Positions 7,701-14,392 of a stretch of 23,815 bases of DNA are shown one piece after another. Each line of letters begins with the position of its first letter. The stretch's first letter is position 1. The DNA is from CAZMCC01 sp964564695. GTDB taxonomy: Bacteria; Planctomycetota; Phycisphaerae; Phycisphaerales; UBA1924. A program made the position numbers and the translations under genes. The notes below the pieces were generated by a model. That model made no database searches, had not been told where the DNA came from, and worked only from the letters and a program-made list of their open reading frames with translations. The DNA lies in assembly GCA_964564695.1 (NCBI GenBank), contig CAZMCC010000063.1, positions 1 to 23,815 of the forward strand. The letters run 5' to 3'.

Positions 7701-7807
7701 GGGGGCGTGGCACTGATGATCCGTGCCACCGAGGACGAGCTTTGGCGTCCTCGGTGTTCTTGTGAAACGGGGAGCACCGAGGAAGCTCAAAGCCGCTTCC
7801 TCGGTGG
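7701..7807. repeat. repeat B, copy 2 (double hairpin)
   Basis: Second copy of the 107-base unit at 7122-7228, with both hairpins preserved. It ends in ggtggcac, the common edge of this repeat family. Confidence 0.88.
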
Positions 7808-7866
7808 CACGTCGATCTCCCGCGTCCGGGGATGGGGGCGGTCGGGGGAGGGGACGGCACGGCGTT

Positions 7867-7919
7867 CAGACCGGGGACATCGTTTACACCCGTTCGGGGA
7901 CATGGTTGACACATCGCGG
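7867..7919 (+). mobile_element. solo IS481-type terminal sequence (remnant)
   Basis: accggggacatcgtttacac followed by cgttcggggacatggttgac closely matches the left terminal repeat of the complete IS at 8201. No transposase follows directly, so this is probably the end of an older, deleted copy. Further decayed ggggac/gttgac words sit at about 7945-7965. Confidence 0.7.
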
Positions 7920-8194
7920 CCGGTGGCGCCAATAACCCGTGCCGTTGGGGACGGCGTTGACCTTTCGGCGCGCTCGCAGCGCGAAAGGCTCGAATCGCGA
8001 GTCCGCCGCCCCTCCGGGGCGGAAAGAAGATCGGAAGGGAGAGCGGGGGTTGGGGGTCGCCTGTCCACGAGTTGCGCGAGTCGCCGAGCCGACTCGCTCC
8101 ACTCGCGGCTACAGCCGTGCGCCCCTCCGGGGCGAAGAACAGAAGTCATGAGAAGAAAGATCAGGGAGTTCGGCGGCGCTTGTCCGGGGGTGTC

Positions 8195-8200
8195 GCCGCA
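8195..8200. repeat. IS target site duplication, left
   Basis: GCCGCA directly before the TGT end of the IS element; it is repeated exactly at 9554-9559 after the ACA end. Confidence 0.85.
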
Positions 8201-8252
8201 TGTATAGACCGGAGACATCCCTGACACATGTTCGGGGACATGGTTGACACAT
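8201..8252. repeat. IS481 left terminal inverted repeat
   Basis: Contains two GACAT-n-TGACAC words (8213 and 8234 regions), mirrored at the right end. These paired words are the likely transposase binding sites. Confidence 0.8.
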
Positions 8253-8289
8253 TTTGCCTGAGGATGCGGGACCGACCAGGAGGTTCCGC

Positions 8290-9513
8290 ATGCCGTGGCA
8301 GGAGGCGTCGATCATGGAGCAGCGTGTTGAGTTCGTCACCCTCGCGTCCCAGCCGGAGGCCAACGTGGCGGCGTTGTGCCGCGCCTTCGGGATCAGCCGT
8401 GAGACCGGACATAAGTGGATCCGTCGGTTCAAGATCGGGGGCAAGCCGGCGCTGACGGATTACCCGCGACGTCCGCACGCTTCACCCCAGAGGACCGGTG
8501 ACACCGTCGAGGCCGCGGTGCTGGCGCTACGCGACCAACACCCCGCCTGGGGCGCCCGCAAGCTTCGGACGCGTCTGGCCACGCTGGGCCAGATCCCGGT
8601 GCCCGCCGCCAGCACCATCACCGAGATCCTGCGCCGTCACGGCCGGATCTCAGACGCGGCGTCAGCGGCGCACACGCCCGTGCGACGCTTCGAGCGTGAG
8701 CACCCCAACGAGCTGTGGCAGATGGACTTCAAGGGGTACGTGCCGATGCACGTGGGGGGACGCTGCCATCCGCTCACCGTGATCGACGATCACTCCCGCT
8801 TCGTCGTCGGGCTGTGGGCCTGCGTCGACGAGCAGAGCGTGACCGTGCGGGACCGCCTGGTGGCGATCTTCCGCCGCTACGGCCTGCCCCAGCGGATCCT
8901 CACTGACAACGGCGCGCCCTGGGGCGTGGGCTCGGCGCCGGCGCGGCACACCAAGCTGACCGCTTGGCTGCTGCGTTTGGGCGTGGGCGTCAGCCACGGC
9001 CGGCCGCGCCACCCGCAGACCCAGGGCAAGGACGAACGGTTCCACCGCACCCTCAAGGCCGAGCTGCTCTCGCGCCAGAACCTCACGAGCATCACGCACG
9101 CGCAGCGTCTGTTCGACAGTTGGCGTGACGTCTACAACCTCGAGCGGCCCAGCGAGGCGATCGGGATGCTGGTCCCCGCGGCACGCTACCGCCCCAGCGA
9201 GCGTGCGTACCCCGAGAAGCTGCCCGAGATCGAGCACGCACCCGGCGACACCGTCAGGCGAGTGCGCCACGACGGATCGTTGAATTACCGCGGAAGCGTG
9301 TGGTACGTCGGCCAGGCCTTCGAGCGAGAGCGACTGGGCCTGCGGACCCTCGACGACGGCACCGTCGAGGCCCGCTACGGCCCCTACGTGGTCGCACGCT
9401 TCGCGCCGTCAGAGCAGCCCACCGGCACGAGCCGCCTTGCCCCCGTGCTCCGCTCCGGCTCGCTGCGCTCGCCTCCGCTCCGCCCGTGGGCAAGGCGACC
9501 AAAGTGTCAATGA
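8290..9513 (+). CDS. IS481-family transposase (DDE)
   Basis: A 407-residue transposase that cuts and joins the ends of its own element. The start at 8290 is fixed by a perfect AGGAGG six bases before ATG; an in-frame ATG at 8254 lacks this. Residues about 8-60 are a helix-turn-helix region (VAALCRAFGISRETGHKWIR), followed by a second DNA-binding region to about 130. The catalytic core (about 138-300) has the DDE triad: Asp146 in LWQMDFKG, Asp206 in RILTDNGAPW and Glu249 in TQGKDERFHRTLKAEL. This arrangement is typical of IS481. The C-terminal part (HDGSLNYRGSVWYVG) is also usual for the family. The frame is intact, so the copy may be active. Confidence 0.95.
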   Translation: MPWQEASIMEQRVEFVTLASQPEANVAALCRAFGISRETGHKWIRRFKIGGKPALTDYPRRPHASPQRTGDTVEAAVLALRDQHPAWGARKLRTRLATLGQIPVPAASTITEILRRHGRISDAASAAHTPVRRFEREHPNELWQMDFKGYVPMHVGGRCHPLTVIDDHSRFVVGLWACVDEQSVTVRDRLVAIFRRYGLPQRILTDNGAPWGVGSAPARHTKLTAWLLRLGVGVSHGRPRHPQTQGKDERFHRTLKAELLSRQNLTSITHAQRLFDSWRDVYNLERPSEAIGMLVPAARYRPSERAYPEKLPEIEHAPGDTVRRVRHDGSLNYRGSVWYVGQAFERERLGLRTLDDGTVEARYGPYVVARFAPSEQPTGTSRLAPVLRSGSLRSPPLRPWARRPKCQ

Positions 9514-9553
9514 TGTCCCCGTACACCTGTCAACCATGTGTCCGGCCTAAACA
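9504..9553. repeat. IS481 right terminal inverted repeat
   Basis: Reads gtgtcaatgatgtccccgta then cacctgtcaaccatgtgtcc, the mirror of the left end, closing with aaaca. Confidence 0.8.
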
Positions 9554-9559
9554 GCCGCA
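9554..9559. repeat. IS target site duplication, right
   Basis: GCCGCA, the exact partner of 8195-8200. Confidence 0.85.
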
Positions 9560-9574
9560 GAGCCGGCCCCCCCA

Positions 9575-9623
9575 ACTCCACGCCCCGGCTACTCACGCTC
9601 ACGCCTTCGGCGTGGAAGGCACG
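9575..9623. repeat. CGGCTACTCACG dispersed repeat, copy 1
   Basis: Carries ccggctactcacg followed by a small hairpin (cacgccttcggcgtg). The same word occurs at 14346 and 18392 in similar contexts. Confidence 0.7.
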
Positions 9624-9657
9624 CCGACAAGGAGCCCTCTCGCCAGCGACCACCACC

Positions 9658-9696
9658 GCACCGAGAGCCGCTCAAAGCCGCGGCACTCGGTGGCAC
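9658..9696. repeat. GTGGCAC-type hairpin, right of the IS
   Basis: gcaccgagagccg ... cggcactcggtggcac with the inner string gctcaaagccg, the same loop as hairpin two of repeat B. It shows that the hairpin family continues on the far side of the IS insertion. Confidence 0.7.
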
Positions 9697-9721
9697 GATG
9701 CGGGACGGTGCGGCCAGACGT

Positions 9722-10528
9722 TCAGGTCCGCCGTCGGCGCGCCGCCAGGAGCGCACCGAGGCCGACCGCCGCGAGCGTGCCGGGCGCGGGCACGACGTCG
9801 GTGATCATGTTGTGCCCGCTGAACTCGTTGGTGTCCTGGATCTCGCGCGAGTTGCCATTGAAGAACAGGTCCTCGAACTCGTCGATCTGGGCCTGCGACA
9901 GCCCGATCGGCTCGGAGAGCATGATCCATGAGACGGGCACGAACGAGACCTGCAGGAGGGGGTCCAGGGGCGCCGTCAGCGAACCCGAGTAGCGGTAGGA
10001 CTGGCGCGAGTCCGCCGGCGGGAACAGCTTCGTGAGGTTGAACGCCGCGATGTCGACGTCCGGGTCGTCGGGCCCGGGCAGGTTGCCGAAGATCGACTCG
10101 AAGTCCGGATTGTCATCCGCCTGCACGGTGATCCACCGCCCCACCGCCAGGTTCTCCCCGTCCGGCCCCTGGTGCACCATGTGCATCTCCATCGCGCGGT
10201 GCCGGTTGTAGAGCGTGTGCTCCGAGTCGATGTGGAAGTGGAACTGCTTGAGCACGTAGAGCCTCGGGTCCTCGGCAATCCTGAGGGTCCCCCCGAGCTT
10301 CGGCTCGGCGATGTGCAGCTTGATCGTCTCCTCATCGTCGGGCGAGCCCGTGTTCTCCATTCGCAGCGGGGCCGCGTTGTAGTAGTTGAAGGTCAGCGCG
10401 GGCAGCGCGCCCGTGGGTTTGCTGTTGTTGACCAGATTGATCGGGCTCTGCGGCGGAAGAAACTGGGCCCCCGCGCTCGACGCGATCATCGCGCTGACGG
10501 CCAGCACGGCGGCATGGAACTCTCTCAT
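9722..10528 (-). CDS. secreted alpha-carbonic anhydrase with PEP-CTERM-like anchor
   Basis: A 268-residue zinc enzyme expected to interconvert CO2 and bicarbonate outside the cytoplasm. Residues 1-21 are a signal peptide (AAVLAVSAMIASSAGAQ). The domain starts with QSPINL (27-32). The zinc site is QFHFHIDSEHT plus MEMHMVH: His97, His99 and His116, with the gate residue Glu103 before His104. SGSLTAP keeps the substrate-pocket threonine region, but the usual TTPPC is replaced by TAPLDP, lacking the cysteine. The C-terminus VVPAPGTLAAVGLGALLAAR followed by RRRT is a PEP-CTERM-like signal: a P-A-P motif, a hydrophobic helix and an Arg cluster, normally cut during cell-surface sorting. GGGAG seven bases before the ATG supports the start. 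A candidate promoter lies at 10595-10600. Confidence 0.93.
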   Translation of the reverse strand: MREFHAAVLAVSAMIASSAGAQFLPPQSPINLVNNSKPTGALPALTFNYYNAAPLRMENTGSPDDEETIKLHIAEPKLGGTLRIAEDPRLYVLKQFHFHIDSEHTLYNRHRAMEMHMVHQGPDGENLAVGRWITVQADDNPDFESIFGNLPGPDDPDVDIAAFNLTKLFPPADSRQSYRYSGSLTAPLDPLLQVSFVPVSWIMLSEPIGLSQAQIDEFEDLFFNGNSREIQDTNEFSGHNMITDVVPAPGTLAAVGLGALLAARRRRT

Positions 10529-10594
10529 TCTCGTTCTCCCTTTGCACGAACGCCGGCACGCACCCGCCCCCCCTTCCCGGCTCCAGCGAACGCC

Positions 10595-10600
10595 AGTCTA
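10595..10600 (-). promoter_or_regulatory. candidate promoter of the carbonic anhydrase gene
   Basis: TAGACT preceded by TTGCGA at an 18-base distance on the minus strand (gcttgcgaa ... cggtagactggc), 67 bases before the start codon. It is the best -35/-10 pair among the TAGACT sites of this window. Confidence 0.5.
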
Positions 10601-10706
10601 CCGAAGGCTCGGGAAAATTCGCAAGCGCGTCGGCACAGATGAGATGAGCGGCGATTGCGAACACAGCCCTACTGGGGCGCGGCGGACTTCCCCATCCTTC
10701 CGTTCC

Positions 10707-11351
10707 TTACCTCACCCGCTCCACCTTGCGGATCAGCACGACATCCACCGGCACGTTCTCCATCGGCTCTTCCATGCCGGCGACCGTCACTGTCCTGACG
10801 GGCACGCGCCGGATCGCGTCGACGACGTCCATCCCCTGGACCACGCGCCCGAACACGGCGTATCCGGCGTTGCCGGTCTTCTCGCGGGCCGTGTCGAGCT
10901 TCGGGTTGTCCTGGACGTTGATATAGAACTCGCGGGTGGCGGAGTCGGGGTCGGCCTCGCGGGCCATCGCGATGGTGCCGCGGGTGTTTTTCAGGCCGTT
11001 CTGCCACTCGTTCTTGATGGGGACGTCGGGGTTGCCCTTCTCCTTGTCGAGCTTGGCGAGCTCGACGAGTTCGGGGGTGTATCCGCCGCCCTGGATCACG
11101 AAGCTCTCCATGACGCGGTGGAAGATGGTGCCGTCGTAGACGCCGCGGTCGAGGTACTTCAGGAAGTTCGTGACGGTGATCGGGGCGTGCCCGCGGTCGA
11201 GCTCGAGGACGATGTCGCCCTTGGAGGTTTCGATGCGGACACTCACGAAGGGATCGTTGTCAGTCGCCTTCCCCGACGAAGCGCATCCCACGCAGGCGGC
11301 GGTGGCGGCGATCAGCATCAGCATTCCAACGGCGTGCATCATGAGCCTCAT
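10707..11351 (-). CDS. cyclophilin-type peptidyl-prolyl isomerase, probable lipoprotein
   Basis: A 214-residue protein that catalyses cis-trans isomerisation of X-Pro bonds to help fold exported proteins. The N-terminus (MHAVGMLMLIAATAACVGC) is a lipoprotein-like signal with the putative lipidated Cys23 (VGC); the residue at -3 is unusual. The cyclophilin domain runs from about 35 to 212: VRIETSKGDIVLELD, then YDGTIFHRVMESFVIQGGG with the catalytic Arg79 and Gln87, GTIAMAR (125-131), the EFYINVQDN loop (141-149) and YAVFGRVVQGMDVVDAI (164-180). The order and the ISVxxN-type loop are standard for the bacterial form. GGAG lies six bases before the ATG. The next gene upstream starts 82 bases away and seems to be a separate unit. 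Confidence 0.94.
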   Translation of the reverse strand: MRLMMHAVGMLMLIAATAACVGCASSGKATDNDPFVSVRIETSKGDIVLELDRGHAPITVTNFLKYLDRGVYDGTIFHRVMESFVIQGGGYTPELVELAKLDKEKGNPDVPIKNEWQNGLKNTRGTIAMAREADPDSATREFYINVQDNPKLDTAREKTGNAGYAVFGRVVQGMDVVDAIRRVPVRTVTVAGMEEPMENVPVDVVLIRKVERVR

Positions 11352-11432
11352 GGCGAATCTCCTGATCGGCGCTGACGCGCCGGCAATATTCTTACGCGAG
11401 CAACCCGGACCTTCGCAGACTCAGGTCCGGCG

Positions 11433-12851
11433 TCAAATGCGAACGGGCTCGAACCCCTTGCGGTACTCCCGGCGCACGAGGGTCTTGCTCGCCTCGGCGT
11501 GGTTCGCGAACTTCAGCGAAGCCCGGTCCCACTCGAGCACCTGGCCCGGGAACTTCGCCGCCTTCACGGCCAGCAGCCCGGGCTCGGTGCATCGCAACCC
11601 CGTCGCGAACGGCATCCACAGATGCGGCGTGTCTTTGCCGAGCGCCTTGTCGACCCACGCGTGCCAGTGGTTGAACTGGTCGAACTTCGGCAAACCGGGG
11701 AACTGCATGCCGTCGGTCTTCTGCTTGTCGCGCCAGATCTCCAGCGGGCCCTCGGGGGCGAGCACGAGCGTGCCGCCTTCGCAGACGACGCAGGTGGCGA
11801 TTTCGCCGGGCCAGCCGGCGTGTTCGCCTTCTCCCTTGTCCAAGCCGAGCAGCGTGCGGTCGGGCTTCATGCCCGAGTCGTAGAAATGGAAGTTGCAGGT
11901 TGAGTTGGCGAAGCGGTCGCCCGAGACGTTGTACGTCAGCGTCGAGCGCACGTGGTCGGCGTGGAAGTGCGAGAGGTCACGCGACGGCGTGCTCGAGCAG
12001 ACGCGGGTCGGGCTCGTGAGCTCGGGGAAGGCGTAGAAGAGCACGTCGAGCAGGTGCACCGACCAGTCGGCGATCTGGCCGCCGCCGTAGTTCCACCAGC
12101 TCCGCCACTGGCGCTGGACCATCTGCGGGCGGCACGGCTCGTGCGCCGCGCCCGCGAGCCAGAGGTCGTAGTCGAACCCCTGCGGCGGGTCGATCGGGTC
12201 GCCGAGCTTGCCGTCGGCGAAGTAGTGGCCGCCGGAGATCGCGCTGCCGCCGAACATCACGTGGACCTCGATGACGCGTCCGAGTTCGCCGGACTTGAGG
12301 ATGTGCACGGCCGCCCGGCGCGGGGCGTGCTCGATGCGCTGGGCCCCGGTCTGGGTGACGAGGGCCGGGCGGGCCTTGATGGCGCGCTCGAGCAGGTCGA
12401 CCTCCTCGAGTTGTTGGACGAGGGGCTTCTGGCCGTAGAGGTGCTTGTTGTGCGAGAGCGCCATCGTCATGATCGAGCAGTGCGAGTGGTCGGGGGTGGC
12501 GACGATGACGGCGTCGAACTGGTCGGAGCGCTTGGCGAACGCCTCGCGGTAGTCGACGCACGTCCAGGCCTTGGGGTGGTCCTTGGCGGCTTCGGCCATG
12601 GCGGCGGCGTCGACGTCGCACAGGCCGACCATGTCGACGAGCGGATGGGCCGCGATGGTCTTGCGGTCGTGGGCGCCGATGGTGCCGACGACGCCGATTG
12701 ACAGAACGCGGAGTCGCGTGTCGGCGCGGCGCGGGCGGGCGTGGGCGAAGCGGGGCGCGAGGAGCGTCGAGGTTCCGGCCACGGCGGCGAGGCGGAGGAA
12801 GTCGCGGCGGGAGGTGGACGGGAAGGTGCGCGATTGTGGGGAAGGGGGCAT
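11433..12851 (-). CDS. Tat-exported Gfo/Idh/MocA-family oxidoreductase
   Basis: A 472-residue NAD(P)-dependent sugar or inositol dehydrogenase-like protein. The N-terminus STSRRDFLRLAAVAGTSTLL (12-31) is a twin-arginine signal, so it should be exported folded with its cofactor. A Rossmann fold follows (VLSIGVVGTIGAHDRK; VGLCDVD; FDAVIVATPDHSH), then a C-terminal substrate domain with GGHYFADGKLGDP, WWNYGGGQIADWSVHLLDVL and WHAWVDKALGKD, as in the large planctomycete exported clade. Two features are odd: the nucleotide-binding loop VVGTIGAHD departs from GxGGxG, and the normally invariant EKP is QKP (141-143), so cofactor handling may differ. The substrate is unknown. GGAG precedes the ATG by six bases; a TAGACT box lies at 12887. 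Confidence 0.93.
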   Translation of the reverse strand: MPPSPQSRTFPSTSRRDFLRLAAVAGTSTLLAPRFAHARPRRADTRLRVLSIGVVGTIGAHDRKTIAAHPLVDMVGLCDVDAAAMAEAAKDHPKAWTCVDYREAFAKRSDQFDAVIVATPDHSHCSIMTMALSHNKHLYGQKPLVQQLEEVDLLERAIKARPALVTQTGAQRIEHAPRRAAVHILKSGELGRVIEVHVMFGGSAISGGHYFADGKLGDPIDPPQGFDYDLWLAGAAHEPCRPQMVQRQWRSWWNYGGGQIADWSVHLLDVLFYAFPELTSPTRVCSSTPSRDLSHFHADHVRSTLTYNVSGDRFANSTCNFHFYDSGMKPDRTLLGLDKGEGEHAGWPGEIATCVVCEGGTLVLAPEGPLEIWRDKQKTDGMQFPGLPKFDQFNHWHAWVDKALGKDTPHLWMPFATGLRCTEPGLLAVKAAKFPGQVLEWDRASLKFANHAEASKTLVRREYRKGFEPVRI

Positions 12852-12886
12852 GGCGTGCTCCGTTGGCAGTGCGGTTGGGCCGCGGC

Positions 12887-12892
12887 AGTCTA
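12887..12892 (-). promoter_or_regulatory. candidate -10 box (TAGACT)
   Basis: Minus-strand gcggtagactgccg, 36 bases before the oxidoreductase start. No close -35 match at the usual spacing; TTGACG is present but 23 bases away. Confidence 0.4.
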
Positions 12893-12917
12893 CCGCGCCG
12901 GCCCATCGGCGCCCACG

Positions 12918-13484
12918 TCAACCGGCGGTTCCGCCGGCGTCCTCGGCGTCGCGGCGGCTGACGGTCCGGAGCTGGTCGAGCACGCCGATCACGAACCCCT
13001 CCGAATACCCCGCGATGAAGCACCACACGAGGAGTTTGCCGGCGTCGGCGAGCGACGCGGGGCGCAGGGCGAGATAGGCCTTGATGGAGGCGCCACTCGC
13101 GGCATCGGCGCCGGTGAAATCCGGGAACAGGTTCGATGTCAGCAGGCCGGACTGGCCGGTGCCCGAGAGGATTCCGGAGACGAAGAGAAAGAAGGTGAGG
13201 CCCGCGAGCAGGCCGCCATAGAGGTGGGGCATCAGCAGCGCGGTCCACGAGCGGCTGAGCTGGCGGAGGGCCTCGGGATCGTCACGGCACTGGCGCACCA
13301 TGCCGATCGAGCTGCCGATGCAGCCGGCGATGAACGCGAACCAGAAGAACCCGAAGCCCTGGGGCGTGCGGCCTTCGATCATCGCGCCGACGAGGACCAG
13401 GGCCGTGGTGACGGCTACGAGGAAGAGCTGCACCAGGAAGATGCGGCGGAGGGCGGGGGGTTCGTTCTCTTGAGCGGTGGGCAT
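12918..13484 (-). CDS. four-helix integral membrane protein of unknown function
   Basis: A 188-residue protein from the ATG at 13484, chosen because GGAG lies six bases upstream and because the longer frame to 13583 adds only Pro/Arg-rich non-membrane sequence. Hydrophobic segments: about 16-36 (LVQLFLVAVTTALVLVGAM), 43-62 (GFFWFAFIAGCIGSSIGMV), 83-106 (LLMPHLYGGLLAGLTFFLF) and 151-169 (LLVWCFIAGYSEGFVIGVL). A loop with FPDFTGADAASG lies between helices 3 and 4, and the C-terminus (QLRTVSRRDAEDAGG) is charged. The last helix ends GYSEGFVIGVLDQL, a pattern I have seen in small bacterial membrane proteins without a known role. A TAGGCT box 20 bases upstream suggests a short leader. Confidence 0.82.
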   Translation of the reverse strand: MPTAQENEPPALRRIFLVQLFLVAVTTALVLVGAMIEGRTPQGFGFFWFAFIAGCIGSSIGMVRQCRDDPEALRQLSRSWTALLMPHLYGGLLAGLTFFLFVSGILSGTGQSGLLTSNLFPDFTGADAASGASIKAYLALRPASLADAGKLLVWCFIAGYSEGFVIGVLDQLRTVSRRDAEDAGGTAG

Positions 13485-13503
13485 GGGCGGCTCCGGTCGA
13501 GCC

Positions 13504-13509
13504 AGCCTA
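13504..13509 (-). promoter_or_regulatory. candidate -10 box (TAGGCT)
   Basis: Minus-strand cgggtaggctggctc, a one-base variant of the TAGACT context, 20 bases before the membrane-protein start. It would leave a leader just long enough for the GGAG site. Confidence 0.35.
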
Positions 13510-13555
13510 CCCGATTGCGGAAGGGAGTGGAGCGAGCCGACATCCGACTTCGGCT

Positions 13556-14281
13556 TCACAGCTCTGTTGTCCCCGGCCTGCATGTCCTTTCGGAACCGAG
13601 TGGCCAGGACATTTGTGCTCCTACCACCACGACAGCATACCAGCCCTTTCTACCGGCCCACCTGTGAACCTTGTCCCACCACCGCTGGGGCCTACTCGAT
13701 GACGCCAAGAACAGGGCAAAGTCTGAGCACAACATGTCCACCGCAAGCACACGCTCCTGTCGATCCATCGGCGGTGTCCGCTCCGTCTTATTGCTTATCG
13801 CTTGAGCTACTCGTGTCATGAACTCGACACCGCTCACCTCTTGCTCGGCTTCATGCCCGGCGTTCGAACCAAGATCGGCGCAGAATTTCTGGTCTACCGC
13901 CCTGACGACCTGCACTTCACGCCTTCGATTACTTGGTTCGATCAACCAGAAGTCAGAGCCTATTTCCGGTCCGGACGACTCCTGCCAGGCGTATTCGCCT
14001 CCGAGGAATTGCACAAGAGCCTTGGCAACGTTTCGAACATTCTCCTCGCCCTGAAGCTCTTTGCCACGTTGGAACACCACGACTTTGCCATTGGCAACGA
14101 AACTCTGTTGCCTGTAGTTCTTCCCTCGGAGTCGCGGCCCTTGATTTCGACCTTTCGAGCTACAACTCGGCTCGTCACAATACCAGTCATCAAGCATGGG
14201 TTGCCCGATCGTCGGAACGACATGGACGGGCTTTCCGCATTTTTCGCAGACTGGTTGCTCACGCACCGATTGTCCCCTCAT
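13556..14281 (-). CDS. zinc-ribbon protein of unknown function, possibly nuclease-like
   Basis: A 241-residue protein, family not recognised. The N-terminus has a four-cysteine zinc ribbon: VCEKCGKPV (Cys12, Cys15) and WYCDEPSCSS (Cys35, Cys40). The middle has VANGKVVVFQRGKELQGEEN and SDFWLIEPSNRRREVQVVRA (about residues 107-126), where an acidic residue followed by Glu-x-Gln in a strand resembles a degenerate PD-(D/E)XK core; this is a weak structural guess. Further on are ISNKTERTPPMDRQERVLAV and RKGWYAVVVVGAQ, the latter a buried strand. Base and codon use look less GC-rich than the neighbours, suggesting transfer. The start at 14281 has no clear Shine-Dalgarno. It lies alone between the membrane-protein gene and a CGGCTACTCACG repeat. 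Confidence 0.75.
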   Translation of the reverse strand: MRGQSVREQPVCEKCGKPVHVVPTIGQPMLDDWYCDEPSCSSKGRNQGPRLRGKNYRQQSFVANGKVVVFQRGKELQGEENVRNVAKALVQFLGGEYAWQESSGPEIGSDFWLIEPSNRRREVQVVRAVDQKFCADLGSNAGHEAEQEVSGVEFMTRVAQAISNKTERTPPMDRQERVLAVDMLCSDFALFLASSSRPQRWWDKVHRWAGRKGWYAVVVVGAQMSWPLGSERTCRPGTTEL

Positions 14282-14319
14282 AGTTGAAATGAGGATCTTG
14301 GGAACCTGCCCACCGGTGG

Positions 14320-14384
14320 TGTCGTCGCAAAGCCTCCTCCACCGACCGGCTACTCACGTCCGGGCCTTCAGCATGACGAAGGAC
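14320..14384. repeat. CGGCTACTCACG dispersed repeat, copy 2
   Basis: tgtcgtcgcaaagcctcctc followed by caccgaccggctactcacg. It is nearly identical over about 38 bases to 18367-18404, then has a weak hairpin (gggccttcagcatgacgaagg). Confidence 0.75.
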
Positions 14385-14392
14385 GACCGCGA

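Larger units (their letters stand above)
7030..8200. other. gene-free repeat nest upstream of the IS element
   Basis: About 1.2 kb without a believable gene. It holds two copies each of a 73-base and a 107-base repeat, several strong hairpins with a shared loop, a lone IS481-type end, and short hairpins near 7965-7992 and 8119-8132. Open frames on both strands follow the palindromes and have Arg/Pro-rich composition without family resemblance. Confidence 0.7.
8201..9553 (+). mobile_element. complete IS481-family insertion sequence
   Basis: 1,353 bases bounded by TGT...ACA. The left end tgtatagaccggagacat and the complement of the right end tgtttaggccggacacat are imperfect inverted repeats. 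Each end carries a second inner copy of the GGGGACATnnTTGACAC word about 22 bases in. The element holds one transposase gene and is flanked by a 6-bp GCCGCA duplication, showing recent transposition. It landed beside a solo end of a related element. Confidence 0.92.

Noticed and set aside
7050..7810. Possible CRISPR array
   Set aside because: The repeats are long, few and irregularly spaced, with internal hairpins and no unique spacers of regular size or cas genes.
7104..8227. Many open frames in the repeat nest
   Set aside because: They track the GC-rich hairpins on both strands and have no recognisable motif or ribosome-binding site.
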